A stretch of DNA of 35,216 nt from an uncultured Eubacterium sp. (GTDB taxonomy: Bacteria; Bacillota; Clostridia; Lachnospirales; Lachnospiraceae), in the NCBI GenBank assembly GCA_910586045.1, contig CAJUIH010000023.1:1-35216 (forward strand), in the 5' to 3' direction. This document shows positions 7,673-15,515 of the stretch, one piece after another. The position numbers were made by a program, and so were the translations under genes. How positions within the stretch are numbered: the first letter of the stretch is position 1; each line of letters begins with the position of its first letter. The notes under the pieces were generated by a model that did no database searches, was not told where the DNA came from, and saw only the letters and a program-made list of their open reading frames with translations.

Positions 7673-8329
7673 TCATTCGTCTTGCGGAAATAATTCTTCG
7701 TAGAATTGTTCGGTTAAAAAATCCAGATAAGAATCCTCGAAAGCAGGGAACTTGTTTTGCAGAGCCTGTTTGATAAATTGGCTGCGCAGGAAAAATTTCT
7801 GCTGCAGTTCTTCGGATCCTTGGATATGCATGGACGTATCAACGGATTTCGCAGAAACGGTTTGGAAAAACCAGTTTTTTGCGGCTTCCGTATCTTCACG
7901 TTCTTTTACCGACTGCTCCTTTAATTTTCCAAGCCTTGTATAGGAGCGGATGCCAATGATGAAAAAAATAAGAAACATTCCGCCCATGACTATTCCCATC
8001 AGGCCCTTGACACTGGCCGCAAACTGCGGGAGAATGACGCCGCAAAGAATCAGGATCAGCAGCAGGATTCCGCCGGCGCCCACAAGAAGAAAAGCATAGG
8101 CAGAAGATTTCATATCTTCATATTTCGTGCTTTTTTTCACATAAGCATGGTTTCCGTCGGAAAGCGCCTGCAGATTTTCCATGCTGTCCATGCGTTTTAA
8201 CACGGAAATCTTTTGTTCCACAGGGGAAAGGTCCAGATCCAGCGGCTGCGTTTCTACAAGGGGCACGCCGCAGTCTGCGCAAACGGTAATGCCGTCACGG
8301 TATTCGGCTTTGCATTTTGGACACCACAT
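7673..8329 (-). CDS. Zinc-ribbon membrane protein of unknown function
   Basis: This 218-aa protein has an N-terminal zinc ribbon (Cys3/Cys6 and Cys17/Cys20, MWCPKC...CADCG). Two hydrophobic segments at about 77-101 and 108-129 are followed by a charged C-terminal tail of about 85 residues. I know of similar small zinc-ribbon membrane proteins in Clostridia but no assigned role. A GGAGGAG site precedes the ATG at 8329. It is first in an operon with xpt, and its promoter faces that of rlmH. Confidence 0.75.
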   Translation of the reverse strand: MWCPKCKAEYRDGITVCADCGVPLVETQPLDLDLSPVEQKISVLKRMDSMENLQALSDGNHAYVKKSTKYEDMKSSAYAFLLVGAGGILLLILILCGVILPQFAASVKGLMGIVMGGMFLIFFIIGIRSYTRLGKLKEQSVKEREDTEAAKNWFFQTVSAKSVDTSMHIQGSEELQQKFFLRSQFIKQALQNKFPAFEDSYLDFLTEQFYEELFPQDE

Positions 8330-8354
8330 AATTGCTCCTCCACTTGTTCGGTAC

Positions 8355-8383
8355 TTGTTTTATGATTGCAAAACTATTATAAC
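8355..8383 (+). promoter_or_regulatory. Probable rlmH promoter
   Basis: TTGTTT (8355-8360), a 17-bp spacer and TATAAC (8378-8383) lie 44 bp upstream of the rlmH start. The -10 box overlaps the opposite-strand -10 of the zinc-ribbon/xpt operon. Confidence 0.5.
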
Positions 8384-8384
8384 A
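8376..8384 (-). promoter_or_regulatory. Extended -10 promoter for the zinc-ribbon/xpt operon
   Basis: Read on the minus strand, this is TGTTATAAT, a perfect extended -10 (TGnTATAAT). No good -35 is seen at 17 bp; a TTGTGA lies 22 bp upstream. It is 47 bp from the operon's first codon. Confidence 0.5.
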
Positions 8385-8426
8385 CATTTTTATATAAAAT
8401 CTATCACAAAAATAGCAGGTAGCACA

Positions 8427-8906
8427 ATGAAAATTACGATAGCAGCCGTAGGAAAGCTAAAGGAACCTTTTTACCGGGCCGCCGCAGCCGAATTTGAGAA
8501 ACGGATCGGTCGCTACGCAAAACTTTCCCTTATAGAAACCGCAGATGAAAAGACGCCGGATGGGGCGGGGGAGGGAGAAATCGCACAAATCAAAAATAAG
8601 GAAGGAACCCGTCTGCAAAAATATCTGGATCCAAAAGCCTACGTCATTGCCCTTGTGATCAACGGGACCATGTATGATTCCGTGCAGTTTGCGGACAAAC
8701 TGCACCGTCTGGGCGTAGAGGGAAAAAGCCACATTATTTTTGTAATCGGCGGATCACTCGGACTGTCGGACGCGGTCTTAAAGCGGGCCGATTTGCAGGT
8801 AAGCTTTTCCAAGATGACATTTCCGCATCAGCTCATGCGGATTTTACTGCTGGAGCAGATTTACCGGGGGTTTCGGATTATCAATCATGAGCCTTATCAT
8901 AAATGA
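8427..8906 (+). CDS. rlmH: 23S rRNA pseudouridine-1915 N3-methyltransferase
   Basis: This SPOUT-family (trefoil-knot) methyltransferase modifies pseudouridine 1915 in helix 69 of 23S rRNA using S-adenosylmethionine. The protein is 159 aa, as expected. The SAM-binding knot segment FVIGGSLGLS lies at about 105-114, and the invariant C-terminal tail EQIYRGFRIINHEPYHK is intact. The frame is open back to 8181, but family alignment starts at MKITIAAVGK, giving ATG 8427. The ribosome site is weak (AGGT near 8417). It stands alone behind its own promoter. Confidence 0.95.
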   Translation: MKITIAAVGKLKEPFYRAAAAEFEKRIGRYAKLSLIETADEKTPDGAGEGEIAQIKNKEGTRLQKYLDPKAYVIALVINGTMYDSVQFADKLHRLGVEGKSHIIFVIGGSLGLSDAVLKRADLQVSFSKMTFPHQLMRILLLEQIYRGFRIINHEPYHK

Positions 8907-9144
8907 CGGTGGCTATTGACGTATGATGTTGCATGTCGTATCATTAATACAGCAAGGCCCGCCGCCAATGGCTGCAGGAGTATGGAAAGGGTGTGGGAAG
9001 TGGTACGATGTGTAAAAAGAAGCTTCCGATTGGGATTAAAGCGGCAATAAGCCATCCTGCGGTTAGCCGGTTTTTTTGAGTATCCGGTTATGGTATGGTT
9101 TTTGGCGTTTTAGTGGAAAAGAACTGTATAGAAAGGAAAAAAAG

Positions 9145-9807
9145 ATGTATCAAACGATTATTTTTGACCTGGATGGAACCATTTCCGATTCCGGGCTTGG
9201 TATTATGAACACTGCAGTCCATACATTAGAAAAATTCGGAATTACCGTCAGCGACCGCAGCGAACTGCGCAAGTTTATCGGGCCGCCGCTGCAGTATTCT
9301 TTTTCTCAGTTTTATGGATTGTCTGAAGAAGATACAGCCAAGGCCGTAGCGTATTACCGCGCGTATTACAGTGAAAAGGGGCTGTATGAAAACACATTGT
9401 ATGACGGTATGGCGGATTTGCTGCGAAAACTGCATGAGGAAGGCTACCGGTTAATCGTTGCGACTTCCAAGCTGGAACCGTTTGCCGTACGCATTTTACA
9501 GCATTTTGGCGTCGCACAGTATTTTACTTTTATCGCCGGATCCAATGCGGATACGACAAGGTCCAGCAAAGAGGAGGTACTTGCCTATGCATTGGAAAAA
9601 GGAAACGTGACAGACCGTACCAGTGCCGTTATGGTCGGCGACAGGGAATATGATATCATAGGGGCAAAAGCCGCCGGGCTGGATTCGGTCGGCGTACTTT
9701 ACGGCTATGGCAGCCGAAAAGAGCTGGAAGCAGCCGGGGCGACCTATATCGCGCCGGAAGTGCCGGATTTGTTGCGGATCCTGCACAGGGCATGCAAGCA
9801 GAAATAA
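9145..9807 (+). CDS. HAD-family hydrolase (phosphoglycolate-phosphatase-like)
   Basis: This 220-aa cytosolic phosphatase is of the haloacid dehalogenase superfamily, subfamily IA. Motif I is FDLDGT, with nucleophile Asp8 and acid/base Asp10. Motif II is the IVATSK strand, with Thr then Lys. Motif IV is MVGDREYDIIGAK. An alpha-helical cap lies at about 15-80. Similar proteins are annotated as Gph, PpaX or 5'-nucleotidase, and the substrate cannot be told from sequence. GAAAGGAA precedes ATG 9145; the open frame upstream to 9076 has no family match. The 238 bp before it hold only a T-rich run at 9071-9077. metF follows after 37 bp. Confidence 0.85.
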   Translation: MYQTIIFDLDGTISDSGLGIMNTAVHTLEKFGITVSDRSELRKFIGPPLQYSFSQFYGLSEEDTAKAVAYYRAYYSEKGLYENTLYDGMADLLRKLHEEGYRLIVATSKLEPFAVRILQHFGVAQYFTFIAGSNADTTRSSKEEVLAYALEKGNVTDRTSAVMVGDREYDIIGAKAAGLDSVGVLYGYGSRKELEAAGATYIAPEVPDLLRILHRACKQK

Positions 9808-9844
9808 AAAGACAAGCGGCTATATCAATCAAAAGGAGAAGTTT

Positions 9845-10705
9845 ATGAAATTATCTGAGATACACAAAAAAAAGAAAAGCGTCCTTTCTTTTGAGGTTTT
9901 TCCGCCCAAAAAAGACGAGGAACTCAAAAGCATTGATAAGACGCTGGAAATTTTATGCGAATTAAACCCGGACTTTATTAGCGTTACGTTTGGAGCCGGA
10001 GGAAGCGCCAACCATAATAAGACAATTGAACTGGCCAAGAAAATTAAAAATGAATATCATGTGGAACCGGTTGTACATCTGACCTGTCTGTGTTATGACC
10101 GTGCGCAGATCGATGCGTTTTCCAGGGAACTTTCCAGCGAAGGACTGGAAAATATACTGGCGCTGCGCGGAGACCGCAATCCGAATGTACCGGAAAAGGA
10201 AGATTTTGCCCATGCGTCCGATTTGATCTCTTATTTGAAAACAAAAGGGGATTTTTGCATTGCAGGCGCCTGCTATCCGGAATGCCACCCGGATTCCGCG
10301 GGCCGTGTGGAAGAAATGCGCCATTTAAGGAAAAAGGTAGAAGCAGGCGCACAGGTACTGTTATCCCAGCTTTTTTTTGACAATGATTTTTTCTACCGCT
10401 TCGAAGAAGACTGCCGTATCGCGGGCATAGATATTCCGATTGAGCCGGGCATTATGCCGGTCATTAACGCTTCCCAGATCAAACGTATGGTGACGCTTTG
10501 CGGAGCATCGCTGCCGGCTCGTTTTGAGAAAATCATCCATAAGTATGAAACAAACCGCGAAGCTTTATTTGACGCCGGCATGAGTTACGCGCTAAGCCAG
10601 ATCATTGACCTTTTAGCGCATGATGTAGACGGGATTCATTTGTATACCATGAATAATCCTGTAGTAGCGCGTAAGATCTGTGAGGGCATCCGGCATATTA
10701 TTTAG
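9845..10705 (+). CDS. metF: 5,10-methylenetetrahydrofolate reductase
   Basis: This FAD-dependent TIM-barrel enzyme reduces methylene-THF to methyl-THF, the methyl donor for methionine synthesis. At 286 aa it is a normal bacterial MetF. Visible family segments are LSFEVFPPKK near the N-terminus (with the catalytic Glu), SVTFGAGGS, ILALRGDRN, and LLSQLFFDNDFFYRF in the C-terminal half. AAAAGGAG lies 7 bp before ATG 9845; the frame is open upstream but that part runs through the HAD gene. No methionine synthase or metV is adjacent. Its last codons overlap the end of convergent apbE. Confidence 0.94.
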   Translation: MKLSEIHKKKKSVLSFEVFPPKKDEELKSIDKTLEILCELNPDFISVTFGAGGSANHNKTIELAKKIKNEYHVEPVVHLTCLCYDRAQIDAFSRELSSEGLENILALRGDRNPNVPEKEDFAHASDLISYLKTKGDFCIAGACYPECHPDSAGRVEEMRHLRKKVEAGAQVLLSQLFFDNDFFYRFEEDCRIAGIDIPIEPGIMPVINASQIKRMVTLCGASLPARFEKIIHKYETNREALFDAGMSYALSQIIDLLAHDVDGIHLYTMNNPVVARKICEGIRHII

Positions 10706-11693
10706 AAATCTTTGATCCGATCCCGGAAGAGCAGTGCAGTTTCAGATCGGTCGTAATAAAAACGGCTTCTACCTCTTCCAGGGATTCTACGAGTTCCATC
10801 CCTTTTGTAAGGCCCAGCGCAAAACAGGATGTGCTCAGCCCGTCTCCATCGACAGAATCTTTGCATACGACCGTCACGCTGGCCAGCCCGTTGTCATAGG
10901 GCCAGCCGGTTTTCGTGTCCAAAATATGATGGTAAAGCTTATCGTTTTGCTTAAAATATCGCTCATAAATCCCCGAGGTTACAACAGTCTGATCCTTGAT
11001 CTGCACGCATGCCGCCGCTTCCGAAGACGCGGCGAACGGTTTTTGGATCGCAATCCGGTAGGCTTCCCCGTTATTTTTTTCGCCGATAGCAAGTACGTTT
11101 CCGCCCAGATTAATCAATCCGTTTGCAATCCCCTGCGAACACAGGTATTCTTTCATTTTGTCCGCGATAAATCCTTTTGCAATCCCGCCCAAGTCCAGCG
11201 CCGCGTCCGGATTTGCCAGCGTCACTTCACTGCCTTTGATCCGGACGTTTCGATAATCTACCGTGGCAGCGGCTTTTGCAACGGCGTCCGGATCCGGCAT
11301 AACCGGGCGGTCGGTATGAAAATCCCACAAATCAGTCAGCTTTCCAATGGTAATATCAAATTTTCCGTCGCTGAGCCTGGCATAGGAAAGCCCCTTTTTT
11401 ATTAGGGCAAGCGTTTCTTCGTGTACCGAAACGGGCTTTCCGGCCGCGGCATTGATCCGGCTGATATCGCTGTCGGCGATTTTTGTACTGAAATATTGTT
11501 CGTATTGTTCTGCCAGCGCAAAGCAGTGCGCCAGTTCTTTGGTCTTTGTATCGTCGTAAAGGGTGACGGAAATGACCGTATCAAAATAAAAGCCGGATTG
11601 GCTGATTGGTTCGCCTGCCCGGCTGCATCCGGCTGGCAGCAAAAGCAGCCAGGCAGCGGCCAGGCAGCAGAATAATTTTTTCGCTGTACGCAT
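10698..11693 (-). CDS. apbE: FAD:protein FMN transferase, lipoprotein
   Basis: ApbE attaches FMN covalently to Thr/Ser of target flavoproteins (RnfG/NqrC type and others) outside the membrane, using FAD and Mg2+. This 331-aa protein starts with a lipoprotein signal, LLLPAGC, with the lipidated Cys at 23. Family motifs are DLGGIAKGFIAD at 167-178, LINLGGNVLAIG, HHILDTKTGWP, and the C-terminal VDGDGLSTSCFALG. The ATG at 11693 has a GGAGG upstream; the open frame beyond it is spurious. A consensus promoter lies 53-81 bp upstream. No Rnf or Nqr genes are nearby, so the substrate is unknown. Confidence 0.94.
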   Translation of the reverse strand: MRTAKKLFCCLAAAWLLLLPAGCSRAGEPISQSGFYFDTVISVTLYDDTKTKELAHCFALAEQYEQYFSTKIADSDISRINAAAGKPVSVHEETLALIKKGLSYARLSDGKFDITIGKLTDLWDFHTDRPVMPDPDAVAKAAATVDYRNVRIKGSEVTLANPDAALDLGGIAKGFIADKMKEYLCSQGIANGLINLGGNVLAIGEKNNGEAYRIAIQKPFAASSEAAACVQIKDQTVVTSGIYERYFKQNDKLYHHILDTKTGWPYDNGLASVTVVCKDSVDGDGLSTSCFALGLTKGMELVESLEEVEAVFITTDLKLHCSSGIGSKISK

Positions 11694-11745
11694 GCCTTGT
11701 TTCCTCCGATTCCGCCGCAGTATTCCAACGCGGCTTTTGTGACTT

Positions 11746-11774
11746 ATTATAAAAAACACAGGCTGAATTGTCAA
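11746..11774 (-). promoter_or_regulatory. Consensus promoter for apbE
   Basis: On the minus strand, perfect TTGACA (11774-11769), a 17-bp spacer and perfect TATAAT (11751-11746) precede apbE. This is the strongest promoter match I found in the window. Confidence 0.75.
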
Positions 11775-11861
11775 ATACCACGTATAAGGCAGCCGTAAAA
11801 TGTACATACTCCTTTGTAAAACAGTTTCCGGTAAATTTTGGAACGTAAAAAGGAGGGACCA

Positions 11862-12335
11862 ATGAACGATAAAAAAAGTATGCGCATATTCTGGATTTCC
11901 CTGTGCCTGCTCGTTGTGTCCGCAGCGTTGATCATCGTAGCGGTACAGTACCGCGGCAGGCGTGTGCCTTTGGAGGGCGGGAAAAAATCCGACCAGATAA
12001 ACCCTGCTGGGGAACCCCACATACAGACCGATTCCAATACGGGTGCCGCGGATGTTTCCGACAATGCCAGTTTGGCCAAAAACCAAAATGACAGGGCAGC
12101 GGATTCCGGTCCGCCCGTCCGTGCGGCGGCGGGCCAGGCGCAGCCGTACCAGTTTGAACTGCGGGAAAAAGACGGGTATCTGGACGTTTACCATTATCAT
12201 ACACAACAGCTCTATTTTCATACAGGCATCCCGTGCCAAACGCTTTCCGCCATACAAAGGCAGGCTGTGAACCAGGGAAAATATTTTCAAAACGAAGAGG
12301 AACTCTATGGATATTTGGAAAGCTGTACGAGCTGA
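11862..12335 (+). CDS. Small membrane-anchored protein, BofC-C-terminus-like
   Basis: This 157-aa protein has one N-terminal membrane segment (about 9-30), so most of it is probably extracytoplasmic. A low-complexity polar linker (about 35-95) follows. The compact C-terminal ~60 residues contain KDGYLDVYHYHTQQLYFHT, then QGKYFQNEEELYGYLE. That pattern (GYL-VY, TGIP, GKY-EEEL) resembles the BofC C-terminal domain found in many clostridial membrane proteins. This is recalled similarity, not a search result. ATG 11862 follows AAGGAGG; the frame is open from a TTG at 11838 but that is before the ribosome site. It is divergent from apbE. Confidence 0.65.
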   Translation: MNDKKSMRIFWISLCLLVVSAALIIVAVQYRGRRVPLEGGKKSDQINPAGEPHIQTDSNTGAADVSDNASLAKNQNDRAADSGPPVRAAAGQAQPYQFELREKDGYLDVYHYHTQQLYFHTGIPCQTLSAIQRQAVNQGKYFQNEEELYGYLESCTS

Positions 12336-12362
12336 TCAAGCAGGCGGCAGTAAAATTTACGG

Positions 12363-12391
12363 TTGCAAATCTTTCCAAACCAAACTATAAT
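12363..12391 (+). promoter_or_regulatory. Probable promoter of the flavoprotein genes
   Basis: TTGCAA (12363-12368), a 17-bp spacer and TATAAT (12386-12391) lie 57 bp upstream of the flavoprotein start at 12449, just after the preceding gene ends. Confidence 0.6.
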
Positions 12392-12448
12392 GGAGCCATT
12401 GGAAAATTAGAAAACATCCAGACAACAGAAAACACAGGGAGAAATGCA

Positions 12449-13768
12449 ATGATTCCAGACCAAATGGAAATGCTTTCGGACAGGCGTTTATGGATTCGCC
12501 CGGACAAAATCTATGATTTTGCGGTTGTAGGCGCCGGAGCGTCCGGCCTGCTGGCTGCCATTACGGCAGCCAGAAACGGTGCAAAGCCGATACTGCTCGA
12601 GCATATGGAACAGGCGGCCAAAAAACTTTTAGCAACCGGAAATGGCAAATGCAATTATACAAACAAAGACCAGAACCCGGATTTTTATTACTGCGCGCAG
12701 CCGGATTTCCTGCAGACGGTGCTCACGCAGTTTTCTTATGCGGATACGGTTCGTTTTTTTGAAGAAATCGGCATCCGTCCGCTGCAAAAAAACGGCACCT
12801 GCATCTATCCGGAAAATGAACAAGCCGCGTCCGTCCGCTATGCGCTGCTTGCGGAAACACAGCGTTTGCGGATTCCTTTGATTTGTTCGATCGGGATTCG
12901 AAACATTCGTAAAGTTTCTAAAAAACTGCGTGGAAAATCCGTACAGGTATTTGAAATCCAGACAAAAGAAGGTTCTGTTTATGCCATGTCCTGCCTATTG
13001 GCTACCGGCGGACAAGCGGCAAAAAAAACAGGGAGTGACGGCAGCGGGTATTTATATGCCGCACAGCTTGGGCATACGCTGATCCCGCCGCTTCCCGCGC
13101 TGACCCCGTTACTTGTAAATTACCGGGATTGGAAGCTTCCGTCAGGCGTACGTACCGCATGTACAGCGAGCCTGTTCGTGGACGGTGTGTGCGCGGCACA
13201 GGAATGCGGAGAATTGCAGATTACAGACTATGGTATTTCCGGCATTGTCATTTTCCAGTTCAGCCGTTTGGCGGCGCGTGCCTTGGCGAACGACAGACAG
13301 GTAGGCGTCCGGTTAGATTTTAAGCCGGAAATGACCCGACAAGAGCTATCAGACTATTTATATAAGCGGCTGCATAGTATTTATCATTTACATAAGACGG
13401 TCAGCGCATGCCTGAAAGGATTTTTACCGGAAAAATTAATCCCGGTTCTTGTTACGCGCGCAGGAATCAAACCGGATTTACAAAGTGTCCATTGCACGAA
13501 TAAACAAGCGGGGCAGCTTGCGTACCAGTTCAAAAATACAATGCTTACGATTATCGGAATGAAAAATTTTGACTCCGCGCAGGTAACCGCGGGAGGCGTA
13601 CCGCTGGAGGAAATCCATGCACAGACAATGGAATCCCGGCTTGTGCGCGGATTATTTTTTGCGGGTGAAATTGTCGATGTGGATGCAAAATGCGGCGGCT
13701 ATAATCTGCAGTGGGCATGGGCAAGCGGGTATGTAGCCGCAAAACACATACGAAAGGACGACGCATAA
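12449..13768 (+). CDS. HI0933-family NAD(P)/FAD-dependent oxidoreductase
   Basis: This 439-aa flavoprotein belongs to the HI0933/YhiN-like family, whose physiological substrate is not established. The N-terminal Rossmann motif VVGAGASGLLAA has GAGASG at 28-33. The family hallmark KLLATGNGKCNYTN follows at about residue 59. The C-terminus has VTAGGVPLEEI and FFAGEIVDVDAKCGGYNLQWAWASG, the second FAD-contacting segment. ATG 12449 has AGGGAG upstream; the frame is open back to 12233 but that part overlaps the preceding gene. It is slightly longer than typical members (about 410-420). Confidence 0.88.
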   Translation: MIPDQMEMLSDRRLWIRPDKIYDFAVVGAGASGLLAAITAARNGAKPILLEHMEQAAKKLLATGNGKCNYTNKDQNPDFYYCAQPDFLQTVLTQFSYADTVRFFEEIGIRPLQKNGTCIYPENEQAASVRYALLAETQRLRIPLICSIGIRNIRKVSKKLRGKSVQVFEIQTKEGSVYAMSCLLATGGQAAKKTGSDGSGYLYAAQLGHTLIPPLPALTPLLVNYRDWKLPSGVRTACTASLFVDGVCAAQECGELQITDYGISGIVIFQFSRLAARALANDRQVGVRLDFKPEMTRQELSDYLYKRLHSIYHLHKTVSACLKGFLPEKLIPVLVTRAGIKPDLQSVHCTNKQAGQLAYQFKNTMLTIIGMKNFDSAQVTAGGVPLEEIHAQTMESRLVRGLFFAGEIVDVDAKCGGYNLQWAWASGYVAAKHIRKDDA

Positions 13769-13845
13769 ACCAATCGTAAACAGGCCGCTATGCAAAACAA
13801 AAGCATAATCTTGATACAAAAACATACAGGAAAGGAAAAAGCATT

Positions 13846-15462
13846 ATGATTCGTATCCATCAGATTAAAGTACCAGCAAAACACAGCAGAGCAGATATAG
13901 AACGAAAGATCCAAAAAGCCCTGCGGCTATCAGAGGAACAGGCATTTACATTTCAGATCCGGAAAGAATCCATTGACGCAAGGAAAAAACAGGCGGTTTC
14001 ATATGTCTATACGGTAGATGTGGATTTGGATGAAGCAAACCATGCAATGGAGGAAGAACTTGTACAAAAGATTCACAATAAAAATATTATGTTAACAAAA
14101 GAAAGCAAGTACCGTTTTCCAAAAGCGGGCGCGGACCGGCTTTCGTACCGGCCGGTCATTGTCGGCAGCGGCCCGGCCGGGCTGTTTTGCGCTTATCTGC
14201 TGGCGTTATATGGTTATGCGCCGATTATTTTAGAACGCGGAAAACAGGCCTCCGAGCGGTTTGCGGATGTGACGGCGTTTTGGCAGGATGGCGTGCTTGA
14301 GCCGTCTTCGAACGTGCAGTTTGGGGAAGGGGGCGCCGGCACTTTTTCGGACGGAAAGCTGAATACACTGGTCAAAGATCCGCTTGGCAGAAATCGTTTT
14401 GTACTGGAAACATTGGTTTCCTGCGGAGCGGACAGCAATATTTTGTACGTCAATAAACCGCATGTCGGAACCGACCGTCTGATTCAGGTTGTTCAAAATT
14501 TACGGGAAGAAATTATCCGCATGGGCGGGACTTTTTCCTTTGAAACCTGCCTTACGGATATCCGGACCGAAGACGGGCGGATTTGTTCGATTACAGCTTC
14601 GCATAACGGGCAGTCAGAACAGATCCCGGCTGACCTGTTAGTTCTTGCAATCGGACACAGCGCGCGCGATACGTTTGAAATGCTGCATCAAAACGGACTT
14701 ACTATGGAAGCAAAGCCGTTTGCGGTAGGCCTGCGCATAGAGCATCCGCAGGAAATGATCAGTACACACCAGTATAAAGGCGCGGACCTGCGCTATCTTC
14801 CGCCGGCTTCTTATAAAGTGACGGCGAATACAAACGGCAGGGGCGTCTATTCCTTTTGCACCTGCCCGGGCGGCTATGTCGTCAATGCTTCTTCGGAACC
14901 GCAGCGCCTTGCGGTCAACGGCATGAGTTATCAAAAACGTGACGGCAGCAACTGCAACAGCGCGGTAATTGTATCCGTGACGCCGCAGGACTTTCAGGAT
15001 TTTGGCGACGGCCCGCTGTGCGGGATCGCGTTCCAGAGGGAACTGGAAACACGCGCGTTTGCCCTGTGCCAGGGAAACATACCGCAGCAGCTTTACGGGG
15101 ACTATAAAACAGGGAAAATCTCTTCCGGTTACGGCAGCTTTTCCTCACAGGCAAAAGGTGCCTGCGCGTTTGCCGATTTATCCGGACTGCTGCCGGATCC
15201 GGTCAGGGAAGCCTTGATCAACGGCATCGAACGCTTTGGAGGATATATCCCGGATTTTAACCGTTACGACGCGGTTTTATCCGGTGTGGAAAGCAGGACT
15301 TCTTCTCCGGTGCGCATCCTGCGCGGCGATACATTTGAAAGCAGTGTGCGCGGCATTTATCCGTGTGGGGAAGGCGCCGGGTACGCGGGCGGCATTATGT
15401 CGGCGGCAATGGACGGGATCAAAACGGCAGAAGCGGTACGAAGCTGTTTTAAACCGTTTTAG
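13846..15462 (+). CDS. FAD-dependent dehydrogenase, COG2509-like
   Basis: This 538-aa flavoprotein has an N-terminal ~95-residue domain followed by a Rossmann FAD-binding motif, VIVGSGPAGLFCAYLLA (GSGPAG at 107-112). NVQFGEGGAGTFSDGKLNT then appears, typical of the COG2509 group of uncharacterised dehydrogenases. The C-terminal region ends with YPCGEGAGYAGGIMSAAMDG, the second FAD-contacting motif. A GGAAAGG ribosome site precedes the ATG. It lies 77 bp after the other flavoprotein and 53 bp before mutS, so co-transcription is likely. The substrate is unknown. Confidence 0.85.
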   Translation: MIRIHQIKVPAKHSRADIERKIQKALRLSEEQAFTFQIRKESIDARKKQAVSYVYTVDVDLDEANHAMEEELVQKIHNKNIMLTKESKYRFPKAGADRLSYRPVIVGSGPAGLFCAYLLALYGYAPIILERGKQASERFADVTAFWQDGVLEPSSNVQFGEGGAGTFSDGKLNTLVKDPLGRNRFVLETLVSCGADSNILYVNKPHVGTDRLIQVVQNLREEIIRMGGTFSFETCLTDIRTEDGRICSITASHNGQSEQIPADLLVLAIGHSARDTFEMLHQNGLTMEAKPFAVGLRIEHPQEMISTHQYKGADLRYLPPASYKVTANTNGRGVYSFCTCPGGYVVNASSEPQRLAVNGMSYQKRDGSNCNSAVIVSVTPQDFQDFGDGPLCGIAFQRELETRAFALCQGNIPQQLYGDYKTGKISSGYGSFSSQAKGACAFADLSGLLPDPVREALINGIERFGGYIPDFNRYDAVLSGVESRTSSPVRILRGDTFESSVRGIYPCGEGAGYAGGIMSAAMDGIKTAEAVRSCFKPF

Positions 15463-15515
15463 CATGAAAAGACGCAAATACGAAAATTTTCAAAAGAGAG
15501 AGGACTTCGGATAAA

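Noticed and set aside
7660..8426. Search for a purine riboswitch controlling xpt.
   Set aside because: xpt is second in its operon and the leader before the first gene is under 50 bp, too short for the aptamer.
9008..9079. A 23-codon frame (starting MCKKKLPIGIK) between rlmH and the HAD gene, possibly a small peptide.
   Set aside because: It has no clear ribosome site, no family resemblance and no partner genes such as an exporter or sensor nearby.
9040..9080. T-rich run after a GC-rich stretch, possible terminator after rlmH.
   Set aside because: I could not draw a stem longer than four pairs directly before the T-run.
10734..11405. A 223-codon plus-strand frame opposite apbE.
   Set aside because: It is antisense to conserved ApbE motifs and encodes nothing recognisable.
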